Assembly: GCA_964523885.1 (NCBI GenBank)
Contig: CAZFYX010000004.1
Location: 43,490-107,489 of the forward strand
Source of the DNA: SHXO01 sp964523885
Lineage (GTDB): Bacteria > Pseudomonadota > Gammaproteobacteria > Burkholderiales > SHXO01
DNA: 64,000 nucleotides
Direction: 5' to 3'
The notes under the pieces are model-generated. The model saw only the letters and a program-made list of their open reading frames with translations, did no database searches and had not been told where the DNA came from. Positions within the stretch are counted from its first letter, which is position 1. The number at the start of each line of letters is the position of its first letter. The position numbers and the translations under genes were made by a program. This document shows positions 33,941 through 41,931 of this stretch, in pieces.

Positions 33941-34768
33941 CTACACCACCCGCCAGGGCGCCTCCTTGCGCCGCGGCGCCGGCGCCTCACCCTCCGGGGA
34001 CAGCGTGCGCACGTCCTCCAGGTTCCACAACCTGAAGCCGCCGCGGAATGCGGTGAGGTTGTGCCCGAGGCGCACGCCGTTGGGCAGCTCGCGGATCAGC
34101 TTGGCGTTGCCGCCACCGAGCACGATGTAGTCGACCACGAACGCGCGCGCGAACGACGCCAGCATCCCGCACACGACCGTGCGCCATTTCGCCTTGCCGA
34201 TCTGCTTGAGACCGCGGCGGCCGACCAGCAGGCCGAGGCGCTGTTCGTCGCCATAGGGCAGCTCGCCCAGTTCCAGCGGGACGATGACGCGCTCGGTGAT
34301 GAGGGTCGACCCGAGTCCCGTGCCCAGGCCGACGAACAGCATGCGCCCGCCGTCGTAGCTGCCCAGCGCCTGCATGGCGGCGTCGTTGATGATCTTGACC
34401 GGCTTGCCGAACGCCGCGGCGAAATCGAATCCCACCCAGCCGGGGCCGAGGTTGAGCGGCTCGGAGTGCGGCCCGTGTTCGCCGACCAGGCCGGGATAGC
34501 CGATCGACACCGCCTCGAACTCCCATTGCGCCGCTGCTTCCGTGACTGCTTCCACCATGCGCGCCGGCGTCATGCGCTTGCCCGACCGGAGCTTCAGCGG
34601 CGTGTGCTGGCCGCTGGCGAGCAGCTTCACGCTGGTCCCGCCCACGTCGATCGCCAGGATGGACGCAGGGTTGTCGGGGTCGGCCGATGGCCGGCCGTGC
34701 CGTGTGCCGTTGCGGCGGGCCGGCGCGCGCCTCGCCGTGCCGGGGCTCTCTTTCTGCAGCAGGATCAT
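33941..34768 (-). CDS. ROK-type / polyphosphate-glucokinase-like sugar kinase
   Basis: A 275-residue actin-fold kinase. The phosphate-1 motif is SILAIDVGGTSVKLLASGQH, the adenosine/phosphate-2 region VGLGTGLGSTLITERVIVPL, and INDAAMQALGSYDGGRML carries the Asn-Asp pair that includes the catalytic Asp. The ROK zinc-binding CXCGXXGCXE motif is absent, as in polyphosphate glucokinases. It would phosphorylate glucose or a related sugar. The N-terminal 35 residues are basic and weakly conserved. Divergent from the AI-2E exporter gene. Confidence 0.8.
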   Translation of the reverse strand: MILLQKESPGTARRAPARRNGTRHGRPSADPDNPASILAIDVGGTSVKLLASGQHTPLKLRSGKRMTPARMVEAVTEAAAQWEFEAVSIGYPGLVGEHGPHSEPLNLGPGWVGFDFAAAFGKPVKIINDAAMQALGSYDGGRMLFVGLGTGLGSTLITERVIVPLELGELPYGDEQRLGLLVGRRGLKQIGKAKWRTVVCGMLASFARAFVVDYIVLGGGNAKLIRELPNGVRLGHNLTAFRGGFRLWNLEDVRTLSPEGEAPAPRRKEAPWRVV

Positions 34769-34881
34769 GGGGGCTCCCTCGTAGGCGCCGGACCGCGCAG
34801 CAATCCACGCACCCGGGCGGGAACGACTCGCGCTATCTGCCGGAGGGGGACGCCCGGTCCCGATCAGGTGATGAGGCCAGG

Positions 34882-35931
34882 ATGCACAGGGACATCGAGC
34901 TCGAGCGCGGGGCGCTGGCCGCGTATACCTACCGCGTTCTCATTGCGGTGGGCATCGCCGCGCTGGCCGTGCTCGCGTGGCAGCTGGCGGACGTGCTGAT
35001 GCTGGTCTTCGGCGGGGTCGTGCTGGCCTCGGCGTTGCGCGCGCTGGCCGATCCGCTGCCGCGCCTCACCGGGCTTTCGCCGCGGGTGTCCCTCGCGCTG
35101 GTGGTGCTGCTGCTGGTGGCCGGGCTGGTCGGCGCGTTCTGGCTCACCGGCGAGCAGCTCGCCGTGCAGCTGCGTCAGCTGACCGAGCTGCTGCCCGGCG
35201 GCGCCGACGACGTGCGCGAGTGGCTGGAGCGCACGCCATTCGGCGCGTGGGTCGTGGAACTGAGCCAGCGTGGGCTCGAGGTGGCGCAGGGCAGCCTGAG
35301 TGGCCTCGCACGCTTTGCCAGCACCACTTTCGGCGCGGTGGCGAACGGGGTGCTGATCACCTTCCTCGCCCTGTATCTCGCCGCCGATCCTGGGCTGTAC
35401 CGGCGCGGCCTGGTCACGCTCGTGCCGCACTCGGGACGTTCTCGCGTAGCCGCCGCGCTGGACGCCACCGGCGAGGTGCTCAAGCGCTGGCTGATGGGCC
35501 AGCTGGTCGCCATGATGACCGTGGGGGCCATCACCGGGATCGGCCTGTGGCTGCTGGACGTTCCGCTCGCGATGTCGCTGGCACTGATCGCGGGAGTGCT
35601 CGAATTCATTCCCTTCATCGGGCCGATCCTGTCGGCCGTTCCCGCCCTGCTCGTGGCTTTCACGCAGGACGGCTGGACGCCGCTCTACGTGCTGCTGCTC
35701 TACTTCTTCATCCAGCAGGTCGAGGGCAATGTGCTCATGCCCGTGATCCAGAAGTGGGCGGTGTCATTGCCGCCGGCGCTCGGCCTGCTCGGCGTGGTGA
35801 TCTTCGGTCTGCTGTTCGGCGTGCTGGGCGTGCTGTTCGCGACACCGCTGATGGTCGTGGTGATGGTGTTCGTGCAGAAGCTGTACGTAGACACCGCGCT
35901 GGACCCCAAGCCGCCCTCGCCGGAGCCGTAG
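34882..35931 (+). CDS. AI-2E family transporter (PerM-like)
   Basis: A 349-residue integral membrane protein with the family layout: two N-terminal helices (RVLIAVGIAALAVLAWQLA; VLMLVFGGVVLASALRAL), a third helix, a helical soluble section (LPGGADDVREWLERTPFG), then C-terminal helices with SLALIAGVLEFIPFIGPILS and VEGNVLMPVIQKWAVSLPP signatures. The substrate is not deducible; members export autoinducer-2 or unrelated solutes and ions. The ATG at 34882 gives a normal N-terminus. Confidence 0.88.
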   Translation: MHRDIELERGALAAYTYRVLIAVGIAALAVLAWQLADVLMLVFGGVVLASALRALADPLPRLTGLSPRVSLALVVLLLVAGLVGAFWLTGEQLAVQLRQLTELLPGGADDVREWLERTPFGAWVVELSQRGLEVAQGSLSGLARFASTTFGAVANGVLITFLALYLAADPGLYRRGLVTLVPHSGRSRVAAALDATGEVLKRWLMGQLVAMMTVGAITGIGLWLLDVPLAMSLALIAGVLEFIPFIGPILSAVPALLVAFTQDGWTPLYVLLLYFFIQQVEGNVLMPVIQKWAVSLPPALGLLGVVIFGLLFGVLGVLFATPLMVVVMVFVQKLYVDTALDPKPPSPEP

Positions 35932-35964
35932 CCGGCTGCAGCCTGCCCGGTCTGCGCGGGAGAC

Positions 35965-35994
35965 AAAAAAAATGGCGCCGTGGTAGCGGCGCCA
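35965..35994 (-). terminator. Rho-independent terminator (minus strand)
   Basis: A perfect 8-bp stem TGGCGCCG/CGGCGCCA (35973-35980 and 35987-35994) with a 6-base loop is followed on the minus strand by eight U residues (A8 at 35965-35972). It ends a minus-strand transcript, either the two-component operon or the separate candidate sRNA described next. Confidence 0.85.
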
Positions 35995-36048
35995 AATTCT
36001 CCAGAGACAGGGGACTCGGGAGGTAAAGCGGAATCAGGAGAGACAACG
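35965..36048 (-). ncRNA. Candidate small RNA with CU-rich anti-Shine-Dalgarno segments
   Basis: A region of about 85 nt without a credible ORF is bounded by a regulator box plus -10 (36055-36088) and a strong U8 terminator. The predicted RNA contains several C/U-rich stretches (UCUCUCCUG, ACCUCCCGAG, CCCCUGUCUCU) lying upstream of the terminator hairpin. This pattern is typical of Hfq-type sRNAs that pair with ribosome binding sites. The box lies only 18 bp past the kinase stop, so this could instead be the operon's 3' untranslated region; the independent promoter argues for a separate gene. Confidence 0.5.
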
Positions 36049-36054
36049 GCGGCC

Positions 36055-36088
36055 AGTGTAGGGCGGTGGGGCTTAAGCCAGACTTAAG
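36055..36088 (-). promoter_or_regulatory. PmrA/QseB-like box and -10 element for the candidate sRNA
   Basis: CTTAAG-ccaga-CTTAAG occupies 36072-36088, matching the known PmrA-type consensus YTTAAK-N5-YTTAAK. Reading the minus strand, the box is followed by exactly 11 bases and then TACACT (36060-36055), a 4/6 match to the -10 consensus. The htrA promoter has the same box, the same 11-base gap and GATACT. Confidence 0.62.
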
Positions 36089-36105
36089 GCCCGGCCGGCG
36101 GGCGC

Positions 36106-37422
36106 TCAGGGCCGCTCCGGCAGCGGGAAGCGCAGCCTGACCAGCAGGCCCTGGCCGGGCGCGTCGTCCAGCTCCACCTGCGCGGAATGCGCGGTCGCGA
36201 CCCGTTGCACGATGGACAGCCCGAGGCCGCTGCCGGGCGCGCTGCTGCCCTCGACGCGGTAGAAGCGGTCGAACACGCGCTGGCGGTCCTCGACCGGGAT
36301 GCCGGGACCGGTGTCGGCGATCTCCAGCACCGCTTCACCGGCCTGTGTACGCAGGTCGACGCCGACTGCCCCTGCCTCAGGGGTGTAGCGGATGGCGTTG
36401 TCGACCAGGTTGTTGAGCAGCGTGCGCAGCTGGTCCTCGTCGCCCACCACCACCGCGGGATCGGCACGCAGCAGGCTCAGGCGGATGTCCTTCGCCCTGG
36501 CGTGCGCATGGAAGTCCTCGACGACGCGGGCCACCAGCATCGCGAGGTCGACCCGGGCGGGGGCGGCGGCGATCGCCTCGGGCTCCAGACGCGCCAGCGT
36601 GAGCAGCTGCTGCACCAGGCGGATGGCGCGGTCGATCCCGTCCTTGAGCTGGTCGATCGCACGCTGGCGGTCCTCGGCCGATTGCGCCCGTTCGAGCAGC
36701 TGGAACTGCAGCTTGACGCCGGTGAGCGGGGTGCGCAGCTCGTGTGCCGCGTCGGCGGTGAAGCGCCGCTGGCTGTCCAGGGCATCTCCCAGGCGCGCGA
36801 GCAGGTCGTTGAGCGAGCCCACCAGCGGCCGCACTTCCTCCGGGGCGTGCTCCAGTGCGATCGGCGTCAGCGACGCGGGATTGCGGCGCACCACCTCGTC
36901 GCGCAGCGCGGCGAGCGGCCGCAGTCCGCGGCCCACGGTGATCCAGGTCGCGATGCCCAGCAGCAGCAGCACCGGGGCCAGCGGTGCGAGCAGGCGCGAG
37001 GTGATCCCGCGCAGGGCCTCCTCGCGCAGCTCGAGCGACTGGGCCACCTGCACCTTGCGGCCGTTGCGCGAGATGGCGTAGACGCGGAAGCGCTCTTGGT
37101 CCCACACCACGGTGAGCAGTCCGATGCTGCCAGGCTGGGGCAGGTCGTAGTCCCGGTGCGAGGAATACACCAGCTTGCCGTTCTCGCTCCACACCTGGCC
37201 GATGAACTCGAGGTCGTCCTCGCCGGGCAGCAGGATGCCGCCGCGGGCATCCGCGATCTCGCCCTGCTGCATCAGCAGCAGCGCCACCTGCTCGAGGTGG
37301 TAGTCCTGCATCTCGTAGAACACGTCGCGCACGCGGTAGTAGGCGCCGGCCACGCCGAGCCCGCCCACCAGCAGCACCGCCGACAGCTGCAGCAGGAGCA
37401 GCCGCCTACGAATCGATCTCAT
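36106..37422 (-). CDS. Sensor histidine kinase (QseC/PmrB type)
   Basis: A 438-residue membrane kinase: helix about 8-27, a periplasmic domain about 28-143 (acidic patch PGEDDLEF), a second helix about 145-163, a HAMP-like linker, HisKA with His227 in DAAHELRTPLTGVKLQ, and HATPase with LLNNLVDNAIRYTPEAG, EIADTGPGIPVEDRQ and GSGLGLSIVQRV. The start lies inside the upstream regulator gene (17-bp overlap), so translation is coupled. It probably phosphorylates that regulator in response to an envelope or metal signal, as known for PmrB/QseC relatives. Confidence 0.92.
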   Translation of the reverse strand: MRSIRRRLLLLQLSAVLLVGGLGVAGAYYRVRDVFYEMQDYHLEQVALLLMQQGEIADARGGILLPGEDDLEFIGQVWSENGKLVYSSHRDYDLPQPGSIGLLTVVWDQERFRVYAISRNGRKVQVAQSLELREEALRGITSRLLAPLAPVLLLLGIATWITVGRGLRPLAALRDEVVRRNPASLTPIALEHAPEEVRPLVGSLNDLLARLGDALDSQRRFTADAAHELRTPLTGVKLQFQLLERAQSAEDRQRAIDQLKDGIDRAIRLVQQLLTLARLEPEAIAAAPARVDLAMLVARVVEDFHAHARAKDIRLSLLRADPAVVVGDEDQLRTLLNNLVDNAIRYTPEAGAVGVDLRTQAGEAVLEIADTGPGIPVEDRQRVFDRFYRVEGSSAPGSGLGLSIVQRVATAHSAQVELDDAPGQGLLVRLRFPLPERP

Positions 37423-38080
37423 CGCGGTCCGCCACGCAGTAGCCCACGCCGCGCACGTTGCGGATGAGGCCCGCGCCGAGCTTGCGGCGCAGGTTGTGCA
37501 GGTGGACCTCGACCGCGTTGCTCGACACTTCCTCGTCCCAGCCGTAGAGGCGTTCCTCGAGCTGCTCGCGCGAGAGCACCGCACCGGGACGCTCCATGAG
37601 CGCGTGGAGCAGCGCGAACTCGCGCGGCGACAGCGCGACCGCCTTGCCGTCGAGCTCGACCCGGCGCTCGACCGGGTCGAGCATGAGCGCGCCGTGGCGG
37701 ATCACCGGGTCGTGCCGGCCGACCTTGCGGCGCAGGAGCGCACGCACGCGCGCCGACAGCTCGTCGAGGTCGAAGGGCTTGACCAGGTAGTCGTCCGCGC
37801 CGCTGTCCAGGCCCTTGACGCGGTCGCTCACGGTGTCGCGCGCGGTCAGCACGAGTACCGGAAGCGCGTCGCCGCGGGCGCGGATCTCGCGCAGCAGGGT
37901 CAGGCCGTCCTTGCGCGGCAGGCCCAGGTCGAGCAGGACCAGGTCGTAGACCCCGTTGGCGATCGCGAGCGAGGCAGACTGGCCGTCCTTGACCCAGTCC
38001 ACGGTGTAGCCGGCGAGCTTCAGGCCGGTTCGCACGCCCTCGCCGATGAGGGCGTCGTCTTCCACGAGCAGCAGACGCAT
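37406..38080 (-). CDS. OmpR-family response regulator (QseB/PmrA type)
   Basis: A 224-residue regulator: acidic pocket VEDDA at 6-10, phospho-acceptor Asp51 (VLLDLGLPRKDG), Lys in DDYLVKPFDLDEL, and a winged-helix domain with EVHLHNLRRKLGAGLIRNVR and GVGYCV. This subgroup binds CTTAAG-type direct repeats, and three such boxes occur within 3 kb (36072, 40618, 40660). It is the middle gene of a diguanylate cyclase-regulator-kinase operon, starting 7 bp after the cyclase stop. Confidence 0.93.
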   Translation of the reverse strand: MRLLLVEDDALIGEGVRTGLKLAGYTVDWVKDGQSASLAIANGVYDLVLLDLGLPRKDGLTLLREIRARGDALPVLVLTARDTVSDRVKGLDSGADDYLVKPFDLDELSARVRALLRRKVGRHDPVIRHGALMLDPVERRVELDGKAVALSPREFALLHALMERPGAVLSREQLEERLYGWDEEVSSNAVEVHLHNLRRKLGAGLIRNVRGVGYCVADRDEIDS

Positions 38081-38087
38081 GGTCGCC

Positions 38088-38921
38088 TCAGGCGGGTTGG
38101 GTGGGGTGCGACGCGGCGAGTTCGCCGGCGCTGGGGCTGCCGCCGGGCGCCACCACCCGCAGTGCATGCCCGGCGGGCGGGCTGGTGTGGCGGCGCAGGC
38201 GCTTCTGGCGGTACATCTCGAGGTCCGCGCGCTGCACCAGGTCCGCCGCGGTCTCGCCCGGGCGCAACTCGACCACGCCGGCGCTCAACCCGCGCCGCTG
38301 GCCGCCGGGGACGGGGGCGGGGCCCTCGAACGCATCGCGGATCCGCGCCACCACTGCCTGCGCATGCCGGGTGTCGCTGCCGGGCAGGAGCAGGGCGAAC
38401 TCGTCCCCGCCCACGCGGAAGGCGCGGTCCACGCGGGACCGGACGGTGCACTGGATGACGGCCGCAAGTTGCTGCAGCACGCGGTCGCCTTCCTTGTGGC
38501 CGAGCTGGTCGTTGATCTGCTTGAAGCCGTCGAGGTCGATGTAGGCGAGGCTCACGCGCTGTCCGAAGCGCCGGGCGCGGGTGCACTCGTCCCGGAGCGA
38601 CTCGTCGAACACACGGCGATTGAGCAGGCCGGTCAGCGCGTCGCAGCGCGCCATCTGCAGCGCCTTGCGATACCCGCCGCGCATGCGGTGAACCAGCACC
38701 AGCATCACCAGGCCGACCACTACCTCGGTGAGCCACTGGATGGGTGCGGCCGGCAGGGCGAAGCCGCGCTCGATCAGATCGGTGAGGGTGGGGGTCAGCG
38801 CCAGGAGGTACAGCCAGCGCATGCCGACGTCGACGGCAGGCGAGGGCGGCTCGACCGGGCGGGTCGCCGGCAGGACTCCGCGACCACCGCTGCCGGGGGG
38901 CGGAAGACGTAAGGCATTCAT
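38088..38921 (-). CDS. Membrane-linked GGDEF diguanylate cyclase
   Basis: A 277-residue protein that should make cyclic di-GMP. Hydrophobic segments lie at about 35-50 and 62-78; the GGDEF domain spans about 90-250, with DALTGLLNRRVFDE at its start and an intact GGDEF active site at 171-175. The RxxD product-inhibition site normally just before it is not seen. Of two close ATGs the second (MNALRLPPPG) has AGGAG seven bases upstream. As first gene of the operon it links c-di-GMP output to the two-component system. Confidence 0.87.
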   Translation of the reverse strand: MNALRLPPPGSGGRGVLPATRPVEPPSPAVDVGMRWLYLLALTPTLTDLIERGFALPAAPIQWLTEVVVGLVMLVLVHRMRGGYRKALQMARCDALTGLLNRRVFDESLRDECTRARRFGQRVSLAYIDLDGFKQINDQLGHKEGDRVLQQLAAVIQCTVRSRVDRAFRVGGDEFALLLPGSDTRHAQAVVARIRDAFEGPAPVPGGQRRGLSAGVVELRPGETAADLVQRADLEMYRQKRLRRHTSPPAGHALRVVAPGGSPSAGELAASHPTQPA

Positions 38922-39026
38922 CTGCATTCTCCTGCCGTAGCCTACACGTTGAAGGGGATCGCGACCACCTTCTCGGCGGGCGCGGCGCATGGCGCCTGCA
39001 TGGCGCGGGCGCGCTGCCATCATCGG

Positions 39027-39076
39027 AAAATGCGCTCGCCCCGCTGCCCGGCGGGTACCGGGCAACGGGGCGAGCG
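39027..39076 (-). terminator. Rho-independent terminator after htrA (minus strand)
   Basis: A very stable stem has 11 bp (CGCTCGCCCCG/CGGGGCGAGCG), one mismatch, and 7 more bp (TGCCCGG/CCGGGCA) around a 6-base loop, at 39033-39076. It is followed on the minus strand by CATTTTCC (A4 at 39027-39030). It lies 26 bp beyond the htrA stop and separates that gene from the cyclase operon. Confidence 0.72.
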
Positions 39077-39102
39077 TGCTGCCTGCTCCGGGAAGCGCGG
39101 CG

Positions 39103-40563
39103 TTACGCGTGCGGCTCCAGCGGCAGGAACAACGAGCCTTCACCGCGCCTGACCAGCAGGGCGGCCGGCTTGCCCGCGGGGAGCTGGTCGACCAGCTGGC
39201 GCAGCTGTGCGGCGTCCTTGATCTCGTCCTGGTTCAGCCGCAGCAGCACGTCGCCGGGCTGCACGCCGGCGGATGCCGCAGCGCCCGGGCCGACCTGCTG
39301 GACCAGCACGCCGCCGGTCACGCCCAGCTGCCTGCGCTGCTCCTCTGTGAGGTTGGAGACCATCACGCCCAGCTTGGTCTTGCCCGGTGTCGCGTCGGTG
39401 TTCGCCACCTTCATCGCGCCATCGCGGTCGGGCAGGGTGCCCACGGTCACGTCCACCTTCTGCTCCCTGCCGTCGCGCAGCACGGTCACCGGCACCCTGG
39501 TGCCCGGGCGGGTACGGCCCACGCTCGGGGCCAGGTCGCCGCTGTCGTCGATCTGCTTGTCGCCGAAGCGCACGATCACGTCACCGCTGCGCAGCCCGGA
39601 CTCGGCTGCCGGGGTGCCGGACTTCGCTTCCGAGACCAGCGCGCCGCGCGGCTGCGGCAGACCGAACGAACGGGCCAGGTCGGCGTTCACGTTCTGCACG
39701 GTGACGCCGAGCCAGCCGCGGGTGACCTTGCCGCTGGTCTTGAGCTGCCCGGCCACGTCCATGGCCACGTCGATCGGGATGGCGAAGGACAGGCCCATGT
39801 AGCCGCCGGTGCGGCTGAAGATCTGCGAGTTGATGCCGACCACGTGCCCGGTCGAATCGAACAGCGGGCCGCCGGAGTTGCCTGGATTCACCGCGACGTC
39901 GGTCTGGATGAACGGCACGTAGCTCTCGCTGGGCAGGCTGCGGCCCATGGCGCTCACGATGCCCTGGGTCGCGGTGTAGTCGAGCCCGAACGGCGCGCCG
40001 ATGGCCAGCACCCATTGCCCCACCTTGAGCTTGCTGGTGTCGCCGATGTTGACCGTGGCGAGGCCGGTGGCGTCGATCTTGAGCAGCGCGACGTCGGTCT
40101 GCGGATCGGTGCCGATCACCTTCGCCGGCAGCTCGCGGCGGTCGGCCAGGTGCACGGTGATGCGCTCGGCGCCTTCCACCACGTGGTTGTTGGTCAGGAT
40201 GTAGCCGTCCTCGCCGATGATGAAGCCGGAGCCGAGCCCCGACGAGGGCCGCTGCTCGGGCTGGCGCGGCATCGGGAACGGCATGTTGAACGGCATCTCC
40301 GGCATGCCGCCGTCCTGCCCGGCCATCGCCGGCTGGTTGCGGCCTTCCGACACGATGCTGACCACTGCCTTGCGGTTCGCGTCCACCAGCGCCGAGAAGT
40401 CCGGCGCGCTGACCGCGGCGCTGACGGGCGCCGTCGCGGCGCTGCGGAACTGCTCGCTGGCCGCCGCGCTGGTCTGGTCGAGATGGGTAGAGATGGCGCC
40501 CACGCCCGCAGCGCCGAGTGCGAAGAAAACGGCGAGTGCGCCGCGCTTGATCCTGGTGTTCAT
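39103..40563 (-). CDS. htrA: Do-family periplasmic serine protease (HtrA/DegP-MucD type)
   Basis: A 486-residue envelope quality-control protease and chaperone. An N-terminal signal or anchor (MNTRIKRGALAVFFALGAAG) is followed by a trypsin-like domain with catalytic His127 (LTNNHVVEGA), Asp157 (PQTDVALLKI) and Ser230 (VNPGNSGGPLFDS). Two PDZ domains follow (about 290-375 and 400-480). A Met/Pro-rich stretch at 87-101 (MPEMPFNMPFPMPRQP) lies in the LA-loop region and is unusual. The promoter carries a PmrA/QseB-like box, suggesting control by the adjacent two-component system. Confidence 0.95.
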   Translation of the reverse strand: MNTRIKRGALAVFFALGAAGVGAISTHLDQTSAAASEQFRSAATAPVSAAVSAPDFSALVDANRKAVVSIVSEGRNQPAMAGQDGGMPEMPFNMPFPMPRQPEQRPSSGLGSGFIIGEDGYILTNNHVVEGAERITVHLADRRELPAKVIGTDPQTDVALLKIDATGLATVNIGDTSKLKVGQWVLAIGAPFGLDYTATQGIVSAMGRSLPSESYVPFIQTDVAVNPGNSGGPLFDSTGHVVGINSQIFSRTGGYMGLSFAIPIDVAMDVAGQLKTSGKVTRGWLGVTVQNVNADLARSFGLPQPRGALVSEAKSGTPAAESGLRSGDVIVRFGDKQIDDSGDLAPSVGRTRPGTRVPVTVLRDGREQKVDVTVGTLPDRDGAMKVANTDATPGKTKLGVMVSNLTEEQRRQLGVTGGVLVQQVGPGAAASAGVQPGDVLLRLNQDEIKDAAQLRQLVDQLPAGKPAALLVRRGEGSLFLPLEPHA

Positions 40564-40600
40564 GTTCGCTTGTTCTCCGTGTGTGGGTGCTACGCGGCGC

Positions 40601-40634
40601 AGTATCCGGCGCCGCCGCTTAAACGACACTTAAG
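40601..40634 (-). promoter_or_regulatory. PmrA/QseB-like box and -10 element of htrA
   Basis: CTTAAA-cgaca-CTTAAG occupies 40618-40634. On the minus strand it is followed by 11 bases and then GATACT (40606-40601), giving a start about 30 bases before the htrA ATG. Box type and spacing match the element at 36055-36088. Confidence 0.62.
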
Positions 40635-40659
40635 GCATAATCCGACCCGCCGCGCTGGT

Positions 40660-40676
40660 CTTAAGCCAACCTTAAG
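40660..40676. promoter_or_regulatory. Second PmrA/QseB-like box in the htrA/ABC transporter divergent region
   Basis: CTTAAG-ccaac-CTTAAG is nearly identical to the box at 36072. It lies 42 bp (about four helical turns) from the htrA box and 74 bp before the start of the divergent binding-protein gene. It may strengthen htrA control or act on the transporter; no good -10 was found at the same 11-base spacing on the plus strand. Confidence 0.5.
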
Positions 40677-40749
40677 TTTCGCGCTGCGAGCATCGGTGGT
40701 CCGGCCCCGAGCCGGCATCGAGAAGATCAGAAACGGGAGGGAGGGAGAC

Positions 40750-41880
40750 ATGTCCGCAATCGCACGCGGCGCCAGCGCCGTCGCGCTCGCAGCGCTGCTC
40801 GCTGGCAGCGCATTCGCCGCAGACCCCATCAAGATCGGCCTGGTCAACGAGACCACCGGTCCCAACGCCGAAGCCGGCAGCTACACCGTGAACGGCACTC
40901 GCCTGGCGGTGGAGGAAGTCAACGCCAGGGGCGGCATCATGGGCCGCCCGATCGAGCTGAAAGTCGAGGACAACCAGAGCACCAATCCGGGCACGGTGCT
41001 GGCGTACTCGAAGCTCATCGGCGAGGGCGGCCTGACCGCGATCGTCGGCCCGATCCGCAGCACGCAGATCCAGGCCGCCTCGCCCACGATCCAGAAGGGC
41101 GGCGTGCCCGCGCTGGTGGGCGGCACGGATCCGAGCCTGACCAAGGTGAACAACCCCTGGATCTTCCGCATGCGCCCGAACGACTCGTACTCGTCGCGCG
41201 TGATCGCGGACTTCGGCGTGAACTCGCTCAAGCTGAAGAAGTGGGCCATCGTGCACTCCACCGACGCGTTCGGCTCCGGCGGCATGAAGGCGCTCACCGC
41301 TGCGCTGGAGGCCGCCGGCGTGCAGCCGGTGCTGGTGCAGGGCTACACCAACAACTCGCAGGACTTCACCCCGATCGTGCTGGCGATCAAGAAGTCCGGG
41401 GCCGACATCCTGGCCACCTACATGACCAACTCGCCCGACGTGGGCATCTTCGCCAAGCAGCTGCGCCAGCTCGGCGTGGGCGTGCCGTGGGTCGGCTCGC
41501 CCTCGATCGTCACCGACACCGCGATGAAGCTGGCCGGCCCCGCGCTCTACGGCACCTACGCGGTGGCCGACTTCACGCCCGGCTCCAGCGCCGAGGCGAA
41601 GTCCTTCGCGGAGAAGTACAAGGCCAAGTACAAGCTCGACGCCGACGTGTACTCGAGCTGGGCCTACGACGCGATCAACCTGCTCAAGCAGGCGATCGAG
41701 TCGGCGAAGAGCACCGACCCCGACAAGGTTCGCGCCGCCCTGCTCGGCGTGTGCGGCTGGAAGGGCGTCGAGGGCACCTACTGCTTCGACAAGAACGGCG
41801 ACGGCCTGCACGGCTACAACGTGGTGCGCAACGAGAACGGCAAGATCGCCTTCCTCAAGCACATCGACTTCAAGGACTAG
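40750..41880 (+). CDS. Branched-chain amino-acid type ABC transporter substrate-binding protein
   Basis: A 376-residue periplasmic binding protein (LivJ/type I fold). Signal peptide MSAIARGASAVALAALLAGS-AFA, then PIKIGLVNETTGPNAEAGSY, the family opening. Two lobes follow with FGSGGMKALTAALEAAGVQP and SSWAYDAINLLKQAIE signatures. Ligands of this family include branched-chain amino acids, amides and aromatic acids; the ligand here is not predictable. GGAGGGAGAC lies ahead of the ATG. It is the first gene of a four-gene transporter operon. Confidence 0.9.
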   Translation: MSAIARGASAVALAALLAGSAFAADPIKIGLVNETTGPNAEAGSYTVNGTRLAVEEVNARGGIMGRPIELKVEDNQSTNPGTVLAYSKLIGEGGLTAIVGPIRSTQIQAASPTIQKGGVPALVGGTDPSLTKVNNPWIFRMRPNDSYSSRVIADFGVNSLKLKKWAIVHSTDAFGSGGMKALTAALEAAGVQPVLVQGYTNNSQDFTPIVLAIKKSGADILATYMTNSPDVGIFAKQLRQLGVGVPWVGSPSIVTDTAMKLAGPALYGTYAVADFTPGSSAEAKSFAEKYKAKYKLDADVYSSWAYDAINLLKQAIESAKSTDPDKVRAALLGVCGWKGVEGTYCFDKNGDGLHGYNVVRNENGKIAFLKHIDFKD

Positions 41881-41931
41881 CGCGCTCCGGGGCGCTGCGG
41901 CGCGCCGACGGCAGCACAGGGGAGGAGCGCG

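Noticed and set aside
40677..40749. A box-driven promoter for the plus-strand binding protein
   Set aside because: At the 11-base distance used by the other two boxes only GAGCAT is found, a poor -10; left as an open regulatory role only.
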